Assembly (NCBI RefSeq): GCF_026157065.1
Contig: NZ_JANLGQ010000011.1
Coordinates: 1-37,269, forward strand
Direction of reading: 5' to 3'
Source of the DNA: Enterococcus sp. HY326
GTDB lineage: Bacteria; Bacillota; Bacilli; Lactobacillales; Enterococcaceae
Length of the DNA: 37,269 nt
Every line of letters begins with the position of its first letter. Position 1 is the first letter of the stretch. The notes beneath the pieces are model-generated. The model worked only from the letters and a program-made list of their open reading frames with translations, had not been told where the DNA came from and did not search any database. Both the position numbers and the translations under genes were made by a program. This document shows, piece after piece, positions 31,384 to 37,269 of this stretch.

Positions 31384-32220
31384 TTAATCCTCCGAATTTG
31401 TTCTATTAATTATTTCGTCAGCCAGTTGATTGTATAATTCATGGACTTTGCGGTCGTGAAAATCATAGACAGATGTGTACCCTTCCTCTGAAATTCCTTT
31501 TCGATCATATCTTTTTAGTCTTTCCATATGTTTGATAATTGTAGTGAAAATCATATCGTCACCAAAAGAATCGGATGCGTCCTTAATTATCTGATTGTCT
31601 ATTCCTGAATCGTTTTTAAGCAATACAGGAAGAACTCCTGCAATATCAAAATCTATTGCATCGTATTCATTGTATAATGTTTGAAGGTACTCCCAGAAGG
31701 CTTCTGCACCGTCTAATGATCTTTGTTGAGTTTGTAGTACAATTACTATAAAGTCAGAAGAATAGAGTGCTGTTCCTGTAAAGATAGATAAAGTTGGCGG
31801 TACGTCAAAAATTATATAGTCATATTGATTTTCAATCGGCTGTAATAGTTTTGTGAAAAATGCCATTCTTTCCTCTTTATAATTTGGTGTATTAGGTAAA
31901 AAAGTTAATTCAAGGAAATCTGGATAATCAACGAAATCTTTATGTGAAGGTAGTAAATCTAAATTTGGCATTATATTTACAATCGCAGGTTTGATATTTT
32001 TTTCTTGAATTGCAACCATCATGGTTTTCTGAATAACTAGTTCTTGATTATTTTGTAGGCCGTATGTTCTTATTAAAAGTTGCGTAGAATTTGCTTGAGG
32101 GTCTAGATCACAAACCAAAACTTTAAATCCTTTTTTGGCTAACTCATAAGCAACCATAACAGAATTTGTAGTTTTACCAACTCCACCTTTGAAGTTTCCA
32201 AAAACAATCTTTTTTGCCAT
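31384..32220 (-). CDS. parA: ParA-family partition ATPase (RepB/PrgP-like), 278 aa
   Basis: The deviant Walker A FGNFKGGVGKTTNSVM opens the protein, followed by 'VLVCDLDPQANST' (Walker A') and 'YDYIIFDVPPTLS' (Walker B); length is normal for type Ib ParA. It positions plasmid copies by ATP-dependent nucleoid binding together with the small protein encoded downstream. It is divergent from repA, with the repeat arrays between them acting as centromere and probably as operator for self-repression. AAGGAG lies 8 nt before ATG 32220. Confidence 0.93.
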   Translation of the reverse strand: MAKKIVFGNFKGGVGKTTNSVMVAYELAKKGFKVLVCDLDPQANSTQLLIRTYGLQNNQELVIQKTMMVAIQEKNIKPAIVNIMPNLDLLPSHKDFVDYPDFLELTFLPNTPNYKEERMAFFTKLLQPIENQYDYIIFDVPPTLSIFTGTALYSSDFIVIVLQTQQRSLDGAEAFWEYLQTLYNEYDAIDFDIAGVLPVLLKNDSGIDNQIIKDASDSFGDDMIFTTIIKHMERLKRYDRKGISEEGYTSVYDFHDRKVHELYNQLADEIINRTNSED

Positions 32221-32241
32221 AACTCATTCTCCTTTATCATT

Positions 32242-32357
32242 TCTTACTACATAAAGTATCTTATCATAGATACTTTCTTACTACAAATATTTTTTATTGA
32301 AATTTACTATTTTACTATCTTACTATTCTACTACTTTACTATTCTACTATTTCACTA
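32242..32357. repeat. First array of 8-bp partition repeats (YYYTACTA; TAGTARRR on minus strand)
   Basis: Two isolated units (TACTA at 32245 and 32279) precede six units in exact 8-bp register (TACTA at 32305, 32313, 32321, 32329, 32337, 32345) and a degenerate seventh (CACTA, 32353). An opposite-orientation TAGTAAAT follows at about 32362. The repeats match the TAGTARRR units known beside repA/repB of pAD1 and presumably form the parS centromere and parA operator. Confidence 0.85.
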
Positions 32358-32409
32358 TTTGTAGTAAATATCTATTTAAATAAAGTTGAAATGGTTGATA
32401 TTAAAGCAT

Positions 32410-32502
32410 CTATACTATTGAAGATTACTATTCTACTATCTTACTATTCTACTATTCATATATCTTACTATCTTACTACTTTACTATTCTACTATTTTAC
32501 TA
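32410..32502. repeat. Second array of 8-bp partition repeats
   Basis: One outlying unit (TACTA at 32413) precedes four units in register (32426, 32434, 32442, 32450), a 12-bp step, then five more (32466, 32474, 32482, 32490, 32498). The array ends about 85 bp before the repA start, so it probably also controls repA. Confidence 0.85.
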
Positions 32503-32591
32503 CATAAAATAAAATGGGGTATTCAAATAAAAAAAAGTCTATTAAGCTAGTTATATAATTTAAAGTCGAATATTTTAGAGGTAATCCTATT

Positions 32592-33572
32592 ATGAGTAAT
32601 TTTGAATTTTATAAATCAACAGAAGTTTATCGGGAGAAATATTTTCAGTTGCCACAAATATTTTTTACGAGTGAAAAGTATCGGTCAATGTCCAATGATG
32701 CTAAGATTGCTTATACGCTTTTGAAAGATCGTTTTGATTATTCGATTCAAAATAATTGGGTCGATGCTGACGATAATATCTATTTCATTTTTACGGTTGT
32801 TGAGCTAATGAACTTGCTGAATTGTCGTGAAGGTAAAGTCAGCAAAATCAAGAAAGAGTTGGAAGCGTGCGGCTTACTATTCCAAAAGCGACAACCGCCT
32901 AAAATTGTGAATGGCCAAAAAGAAGGACAACCCAATTATTTATATTTAGGTAAGCCAGTAGTAGCTGCAACAGATGTCTTTCAAACGGATTCTTTGTCTT
33001 CTGTTTCTCAAATTGCGAAAATCGCAATTCAAGAAAATCCTTGTCCTGATAACTTTTCTCCTCAAATTGCGAAAATCGCAATTCAAGAGAATCCCAGTGC
33101 TGACGTGGGTTCGTCCCAAATTTCGAAAATCGCAAACAATCTATTTAAGACTTCTTTAGATACTTTAAATACAGATACAGTAAATACAGATACTAAAAAA
33201 GATGCTGACCTTGATGCGGAATTGCTAGCAACATTTCATTTGACTAATGATCAAACATTTTTAGCTGAGAATACCCTTAAATTTATAGGCCTATTTTCAA
33301 AAACGTTAGATCAAGCTTATTCAACAGTCGGGATTGTGTTGAGAGCTAAGAAAGCTGCTGAACAACAAGAAAAAAGAGTGTTGGTTGCGGAGAACTGGCA
33401 AGAGGAATTAGATTTGCAAGTACGTAAAGTAATTCAAAAATTACGGACAGATCATACGATTCAAAATGCAGATAATTATTTGTTTAAAACGTTGACGCTG
33501 TTTTTTGTAGGGTGTATTCGTCAAGAAGTAGTGTTACACCAAAACACGCAACAGGCAGGTAGTTTTAGTTAG
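32592..33572 (+). CDS. repA: RepA_N-family plasmid replication initiator, 326 aa
   Basis: The N-terminal domain ('FYKSTEVYREKYFQLPQIFF', 'YRSMSNDAKIAYTLLKDRF', 'LLNCREGKVSKIKKELEACG') is the conserved winged-helix RepA_N domain of theta plasmids such as pAD1, pCF10 and pSK41. A variable middle encodes three copies of a Q-I-A/S-K-I-A motif from DNA repeats, and the C-terminus ('QVRKVIQKLRTDHTIQNADN') is the host-specific conserved part. ATG 32592 is preceded by AGAGGTAA. The protein would bind the repeats inside its own gene to open the origin. Confidence 0.95.
   Translation: MSNFEFYKSTEVYREKYFQLPQIFFTSEKYRSMSNDAKIAYTLLKDRFDYSIQNNWVDADDNIYFIFTVVELMNLLNCREGKVSKIKKELEACGLLFQKRQPPKIVNGQKEGQPNYLYLGKPVVAATDVFQTDSLSSVSQIAKIAIQENPCPDNFSPQIAKIAIQENPSADVGSSQISKIANNLFKTSLDTLNTDTVNTDTKKDADLDAELLATFHLTNDQTFLAENTLKFIGLFSKTLDQAYSTVGIVLRAKKAAEQQEKRVLVAENWQEELDLQVRKVIQKLRTDHTIQNADNYLFKTLTLFFVGCIRQEVVLHQNTQQAGSFS
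33009..33138 (+). repeat. oriV: Iteron-like palindromic repeats inside repA, probable oriV
   Basis: The palindrome AATTGCGAaaaTCGCAATT occurs at 33011-33029 and 33065-33083, and a partial copy AATTTCGAaaaTCGCAAAC at 33119-33137: three units at an exact 54-bp (18-codon) spacing. In RepA_N plasmids the origin is known to lie within the repA coding sequence, in the variable middle, as here. Confidence 0.8.
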
Positions 33573-33600
33573 ACTGTTTTTGAAAAAAGTATTTTTGATG

Positions 33601-33894
33601 TTAGTGCTGTTTTGACAGAAAGATATCGAAGATAAGCTCTAAAAATTGAGATTCCGATAAGTATTGAATGTGCTGACCGCTAGCAGTCAGAATATCTGCT
33701 TTTTGTATCTTTTTCGATGGTGTATCTGTTTCTAACAAGTTAACAGAGCGAACTCCAATTACTAACATTGTGGTTTGTGTAGTGACGGTATTTTGTGGCT
33801 TTCCATTGAGTGAATAGACAAGTGCATGCGCTTGTTGTCGGGTGAAGTTTGTTAAGGTACCAGTAAAAACGATGTAATGATTTATTAAATCCAT
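33601..33894 (-). CDS. BRCT-domain protein, 97 aa
   Basis: A stand-alone BRCT domain: 'HYIVFTGTLTNFTRQQAHAL', 'LNGKPQNTVTTQTTMLVIG' and 'KIQKADILTASGQHIQYLSE' follow the fold seen at the C-terminus of NAD-dependent DNA ligase (TG near the start, conserved hydrophobic strands). ATG 33894 was chosen because GGAGT lies 7 nt upstream; the TTG at 33900 is too close to it. It is convergent with repA, whose end lies 28 bp away. Such small BRCT proteins may interact with replication or repair enzymes; the function is not established here. Confidence 0.85.
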   Translation of the reverse strand: MDLINHYIVFTGTLTNFTRQQAHALVYSLNGKPQNTVTTQTTMLVIGVRSVNLLETDTPSKKIQKADILTASGQHIQYLSESQFLELIFDIFLSKQH

Positions 33895-34064
33895 AAACAA
33901 ACTCCTATCATGACGTGAGAAATGGTATACGAAGTATCACTTGCATGTGACCATCAAGTCATTTTTTTGTGGTTATAAGTTAGCTTAAGTTTAGCATAGG
34001 TGTATGAGTTTTCAACTAATCGTATGATTCAATATGTTTTTTTGGATGGAACAAGTGGTATACT

Positions 34065-34145
34065 TTTTGTAAGAAGCAGATAGGTTGAGTATCTTCTTTT
34101 CTGACTGATTACCACCTCCAAAATAACTCCCTATCTGCTTCAGTT
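34065..34145 (+). ncRNA. Possible small RNA with a long terminal stem
   Basis: An extended -10 TGGTATACT (34056-34064) precedes sequence in which GAAGCAGATAGG (34073-34084) pairs perfectly with CCTATCTGCTTC (34130-34141), enclosing 45 nt rich in pyrimidines. There is no reading frame of note and the tail after the stem is not T-rich. The promoter and size recall type I antitoxin RNAs of enterococcal plasmids, but no toxin is apparent. The rest of 33901-34388 holds a protein-like open stretch ending 'VGSGATLDNGHYVY' at 34322, without a start, perhaps a gene remnant. Confidence 0.4.
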
Positions 34146-34388
34146 TAAATAACACTAGTTGAATATGAGTGTATAAAAATTTCACAATCTTTTGAATTGA
34201 GGAATGGGATAAAACTTAGATTCTGTAAAGACATAGTTTGTGAAATAGTTAGATTCACAAACTTATCGGCTGAAATGGTTGGCAGTGGGGCTACTTTGGA
34301 TAATGGGCATTATGTCTACTAACTGTTAAATAACGACTTAATTGGTTGTATCACTTGTTCTGATTCAAATTATATCCCAAAAATTCAA

Positions 34389-34649
34389 TTAGATTTCATT
34401 TTCTAGAAATACTGCAGTTCCAATGACAGCTGGGATAGCTCTATCTGTCATGGAAAATGAAATTCCTAACACTGCATTAGCACCTAATTTTTCAGCATTT
34501 TTAGTGATATCACTCAGTGCTTGCTCTAAATAATCAGCAATAGCCGTTATACCTCGTATAGCCCTGAGTTTATCATCATATCCATATACAATCCCTAAAT
34601 CTTTCACAATTTTTTTACCTGGGTAAGTAGTGAGTGTTGATGTAATCAT
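34389..34649 (-). CDS. YbjQ/UPF0145 family protein, 86 aa
   Basis: 'MITSTLTTYPGKKIVKDLG', 'YGYDDKLRAIRGITAIADY', 'EKLGANAVLGISFSMTDR' follow the heavy-metal-binding-domain YbjQ (DUF74) family, a small beta protein that assembles as a pentamer. The protein is a little shorter than the usual ~103-107 residues, with the central loop reduced, but the ends are intact. AGGAGG lies upstream of ATG 34649. The function of the family is unclear. Confidence 0.85.
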   Translation of the reverse strand: MITSTLTTYPGKKIVKDLGIVYGYDDKLRAIRGITAIADYLEQALSDITKNAEKLGANAVLGISFSMTDRAIPAVIGTAVFLENEI

Positions 34650-34818
34650 GTAAGCCTCCTTAAAATTTGGTAGCTTAATTATATCAAATAAAGAATTCCG
34701 CTTTGTATAAGGAAGATTATGTCGATTAACTCAAGGATTGGGAGAAATGATTATATTTACAATATATAGTTTTGGATAGTAAAATAATATTTGAAATTTA
34801 AGATGTGGAGTTTGATGT

Positions 34819-35334
34819 ATGAGAAAAGTTGAAGTAGTTCCATATGACGAAAATTGGCCCAATCAATATAACGAGGAGGCAAAAAGAATTTTGAATTTGA
34901 ATCAATCAAACATAATTAACATTGTCCACATTGGAAGTACAGCTATTCCTAATATGGCAGCAAAACCAGTGATAGATATGTTACTGATTGTTCGCAACCT
35001 TGCTAAGGTTGATAATACAAAACTAACAAGTATCGGCTATGAATGTCATGGCGAAAATGGTCTAGCAGACAGAATATTTTTTTCTAAAGGTGGAGATAAT
35101 CGTAGCCATCATTTGCATGTATTTCAATTTGATAATATAAATGAAATTCAAAGACACATATCCTTAAAAGAATATTTGATTAACAACGATGAACGACGTC
35201 AAGAATATGCTGAGGTAAAAACCTTACTTGCCGAAAAATTTCCTGAAGATATTGAAAGTTATATACGAGGAAAAAATGATTTGGTAAAAAAAATAGAACG
35301 TGAATCACTAATCTTCACATGGAAAAAAATATAG
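34819..35334 (+). CDS. GrpB/UPF0157 family protein, 171 aa
   Basis: 'VEVVPYDENWPNQYNEEAKR', 'NIVHIGSTAIPNMAAKPVID' and 'SHHLHVFQF' are the signatures of GrpB (UPF0157), which has a nucleotidyltransferase-like fold (HIGSTA is the equivalent of the G-S motif, with D in KPVIDML). Length is normal. It is an accessory gene frequent in Firmicutes and of undetermined role. GGAG lies 9-10 nt before ATG 34819, and a terminator-like hairpin follows at 35401-35436. Confidence 0.9.
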   Translation: MRKVEVVPYDENWPNQYNEEAKRILNLNQSNIINIVHIGSTAIPNMAAKPVIDMLLIVRNLAKVDNTKLTSIGYECHGENGLADRIFFSKGGDNRSHHLHVFQFDNINEIQRHISLKEYLINNDERRQEYAEVKTLLAEKFPEDIESYIRGKNDLVKKIERESLIFTWKKI

Positions 35335-35400
35335 ACTTGATTTCAAGATTCCACTAAAGACGAAATTAATCTACTTGGTATAACGTAACTTATGTAAATT

Positions 35401-35436
35401 AAGAAGCTAGCTCTTTATGGGCTTGCTTCTTTTTAT
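35401..35436 (+). terminator. Terminator after the GrpB-family gene
   Basis: AAGAAGC pairs with GCTTCTT, with an inner AGC/GCT, followed by TTTTTA. The preceding TATGTAAATTAA is shared with the terminator region at 4587-4629. The stretch 35437-35636 shows no further feature I can support. Confidence 0.65.
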
Positions 35437-35636
35437 AAAGAGGACTATGTGAACTATATTTAGCAGCTACCATAGCTATGCTGACAACTACCTTATTTAA
35501 CTTTGGTCATCTTCCCATACATAATCAGAGTAAAATTTTTGAAAGATAGTTTCTCGAGTAGTCTCATTTTTTTGAACAAAGTTTCTGCTATAGACCTCCA
35601 TTGAAAACTTAAACACTTTAATATTTGCTTCATTTT

Positions 35637-35665
35637 TTGAAGCGTATTGGTCTCTATGCTACACT
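35637..35665 (+). promoter_or_regulatory. Promoter of the interrupted 20-aa ORF
   Basis: TTGAAG (35637-35642) and TACACT (35660-35665) are spaced by 17 bp, 29 bp before a GAGGTG-preceded ATG. Confidence 0.5.
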
Positions 35666-35693
35666 TTTTGAAAAGGCTAAAGAGGTGGTCATT

Positions 35694-35756
35694 ATGTCAG
35701 AGATTGTCAACTTCACACCGAATTGTCAGGATAGCGAGCTCTTAAGTAATATTTAA
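35694..35756 (+). pseudogene. Short ORF (20 aa), probably the start of a gene cut off near the IS3 insertion
   Basis: ATG 35694 with GAGGTGGTC upstream encodes MSEIVNFTPNCQDSELLSNI and stops at 35756, 26 bp before the left end of the IS3-family element. The quality of its promoter and ribosome binding site is far above what 20 codons of chance sequence would have, so this is either a true peptide or the 5' remnant of a longer gene. I do not recognise the sequence. Confidence 0.35.
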
Positions 35757-35834
35757 CTCCCTGATGGATGTAGGATAGAAGTTGAGACAGATTTTGAGAG
35801 AGGGTAAACTAATCTCAAAGGAAGGTGTCTTATC

Positions 35835-36089
35835 ATGCTAAAACGCTACACGAAAGAATTTAAAGAAACAATTTTAGAGTTGCACAACCAAGGCAAATCA
35901 GCACGCCAGTTATCTTTAGAATATGAAATTGGATATTCTACTATACTAAAGTGGGTCCAAGGAGCCACTAGAACAAGTCCTGGCGGACTTACTCCAGATG
36001 AAGCCAAAGCCCTAAGAAAGCAATTAAAAGAAAAAGACGAGGAACTCTTCATCTTAAAAAAAGCACTCGGCCTGCTGGCAAAGAAATAG
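35835..36089 (+). CDS. IS3-family transposase OrfA, 84 aa
   Basis: The protein has an HTH region ('YTKEFKETILELHNQGKSA', 'LSLEYEIGYSTILKWVQG') and a leucine-zipper region ('EAKALRKQLKEKDEELFILK'). AAGGAAGGTG lies upstream of ATG 35835. At its end a run of seven A's (36056-36062) in the phase A-AAA-AAA is a typical -1 slippery site; shifting there continues as STRPAGKEIELIEFIRH into OrfB. Confidence 0.9.
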   Translation: MLKRYTKEFKETILELHNQGKSARQLSLEYEIGYSTILKWVQGATRTSPGGLTPDEAKALRKQLKEKDEELFILKKALGLLAKK

Positions 36090-36973
36090 AACTCATTGAA
36101 TTCATCCGTCACGAAAGCGAAGCAGGCCATCATAGTGTATCGAAGATGTGTCGTTTGCTTGGCATATCTAGAGCTGTGTACTATCGAAAAATCAATCATA
36201 CACCCTCCAGAAGAACAAGCGAACAAGCTTTATTAGATCGTCGAATTCTCCGTGTCTACCACGAAAGTGGTCGTGTCTACGGTGCTGGGAAAATTCGTTA
36301 TCTACTTGCACAAAACTATTCAGATTATCGGAAGATCAGTATAAAACGTATTCAAAGATCAATGAAGCGCCAAAAGATTCGATCTATTGTTATTAAGAAA
36401 TTCAAAGCTGGTAAGCCTGCCAAGAAACTCTTAAATAACTATCAAAATTTATTGAAGCAAGATTTTTCTACTACTGGTTTGAATCAAAAATGGGTGGCTG
36501 ATATCACATATATCCATACGCTAGAAGATGGATGATGCTACCTTTCAACCATCATGGATCTTCATTCAAGAAAAATTATTGGTTATCACTTCGATCGTAA
36601 TATGACAACCGCTATTGTAGAAAAAGCCCTTGAAGACGCTGTTTCAAATAGAAACGTTGGAAATGGACTGATTTTTCATACCGATTTAGGTTCGCAGTAT
36701 ACAAGTAATGACTACGAAGAAAGACTGAAAGAATTAACTATCACCCATTCTTACAGCCGTAAAGGCTGTCCCTACGATAACGCAGGAATTGAATCATTCC
36801 ATGCATTATTGAAGAAAGAACATGTGTATCAACGGCCAACGTATCAAACTTTTGAGAAAGCAAGGCGACAAATTTTCAGTTACGTTCAAGGATTTTATAA
36901 CAACCGCAGAATTCACAGTGCGTTAGCTTATTTGTCTCCTGTTGAATTTGAGAAAAAAATATTGGCTGCTTAG
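36062..36973 (+). pseudogene. IS3-family transposase OrfB with an internal TGA stop
   Basis: In the frame entered by -1 shifting, the protein runs through 'HHSVSKMCRLLGISRAVYYR' (HTH_21) into the DDE integrase core: D in WVADITYIHT, D in IFHTDLGSQY and E in AGIESFHALLKKE, with the expected spacing. At 36533-36535 TGA replaces a codon where the family has Trp ('HTLEDG-W-CYLSTIMDLHS'); the frame continues unchanged to 36973. A single TGG-to-TGA change explains it. Without readthrough no full-length transposase is made. Confidence 0.88.
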
Positions 36974-37041
36974 CATAAAAAATCTCTCGTAAAAAGTGTC
37001 TCAGCTATTGACTCTAATCCAACAAAAAAAGAAATAGTATC

Positions 37042-37091
37042 AATACAAAAAAGCAACCTGTTTTAAAAAAGACAGGTTGCTTTTTTGTATT
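37042..37091. terminator. Long bidirectional terminator
   Basis: A perfect 19-bp stem: AATACAAAAAAGCAACCTG (37042-37060) pairs with the segment 37073-37091 around a TTTTAAAAAAGA loop, with A/T runs in both arms. It lies just right of the IS3-family element. The last 178 bases of the window (37092-37269) are AT-rich with no gene I can support. Confidence 0.85.
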
Positions 37092-37269
37092 AGTAAGGAT
37101 TTCAACCGCACCGTATAGTTAAAATGACAAGAAAAAAATTTAATTTTAACTTTATAAATATATCTTGTTTTAGTTAAGAATAAGAATTTTTGGTTAACTT
37201 ACAATTTCTAATCAAAGTTCTCTTCTTATTTATTATATATTCTCAGTTATTTATTGTCAATACGTTTTT

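Larger units (their letters stand above)
35783..37003 (+). mobile_element. IS3-family insertion sequence, 1221 bp, inactivated copy
   Basis: Ends are TGAGACAGATTTTGAGAGAG (left) and, on the minus strand, TGAGACACTTTTTACGAGAG (right), imperfect inverted repeats typical of the family. Inside are orfA and orfB arranged for -1 frameshifting. The flanking triplets differ (AGT left, GCT right), so I see no target-site duplication, and the copy may have recombined since insertion. A nonsense codon in orfB should block transposition. Confidence 0.88.

Noticed and set aside
32242..32502. CRISPR array
   Set aside because: The repeats are 8 bp, contiguous and without unique spacers, and they lie between parA and repA, fitting a partition site instead.
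37092..37269. Continuation of the window's first gene from the right edge in a circular molecule
   Set aside because: Joining the ends keeps a frame open for only a few codons with no regulator-like sequence or start, so circularity cannot be shown from this window.

Overview
The window looks like a low-GC Gram-positive (Firmicutes, Lactobacillales) replicon, most likely an Enterococcus conjugative plasmid. The basis is a RepA_N-type initiator divergent from a parA/parB pair, with the two separated by arrays of an 8-bp TAGTARRR-type repeat (written YYYTACTA on this strand) as known from pheromone-type enterococcal plasmids such as pAD1, plus an LPXTG surface protein and AT-rich codon use. The genus is an inference. 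I see no antibiotic-resistance gene and no integrase or excisionase.

Layout. (1) 1-5100 is a scar-rich accessory flank: the end of a winged-helix regulator, an OppF-type ABC ATPase fragment cut by an IS3-family remnant, which is itself cut by a 298-bp MITE-like element. A second copy of that element lies inverted at 4655-4952, so the pair brackets a serine recombinase, an unknown gene and an Mga/AtxA-like regulator. (2) 5200-7000 encodes a secreted sortase-like protein with an Ig-like domain and a two-helix membrane protein. (3) 7000-8100 is protein-poor but RNA-rich: a 28-aa holin-like type I toxin with a convergent antisense RNA, a second antisense RNA lacking its toxin, a LexA/DinR-type SOS box, a compact structured RNA on the minus strand and a strong terminator.

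(4) 8500-28650 is a complete Tn916/ICEBs1-type transfer module on the plus strand. It has two DUF961 proteins, a MntA/HepT toxin-antitoxin pair, a gene with three in-frame stops, the FtsK-like coupling protein, an oriT-like GC-rich hairpin zone (with two tiny membrane-peptide genes on the opposite strand), the MobT relaxase, an XRE regulator and a 1433-aa LPXTG adhesin. The secretion machine follows: a VirB8/TcpC-like protein that carries an extra HTH domain, a ConC/TcpD-like peptide, a coiled-coil protein, TcpE, VirB4, VirB6-like, a SLT/M23 cell-wall hydrolase and a small anchored protein. Relaxase and coupling protein would deliver DNA nicked at oriT to the VirB4-powered channel, the hydrolase opens peptidoglycan, and the LPXTG protein probably aids cell contact.

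(5) 28900-31000 holds a staphopain-like cysteine protease and a membrane-anchored protein, each with a poly-A frameshift, then a lipoprotein on the other strand. (6) 31000-33600 is replication and partition: parB-like, parA, two repeat arrays, and repA with internal 54-bp-period palindromic repeats that probably mark oriV. (7) 33600-37269 holds a BRCT protein, a possible small RNA, a YbjQ-family protein, a GrpB-family protein, an interrupted peptide ORF, and an IS3-family element with a nonsense mutation in orfB, followed by a strong terminator and AT-rich sequence.

All assignments come from reading motifs and context; no database search was run.
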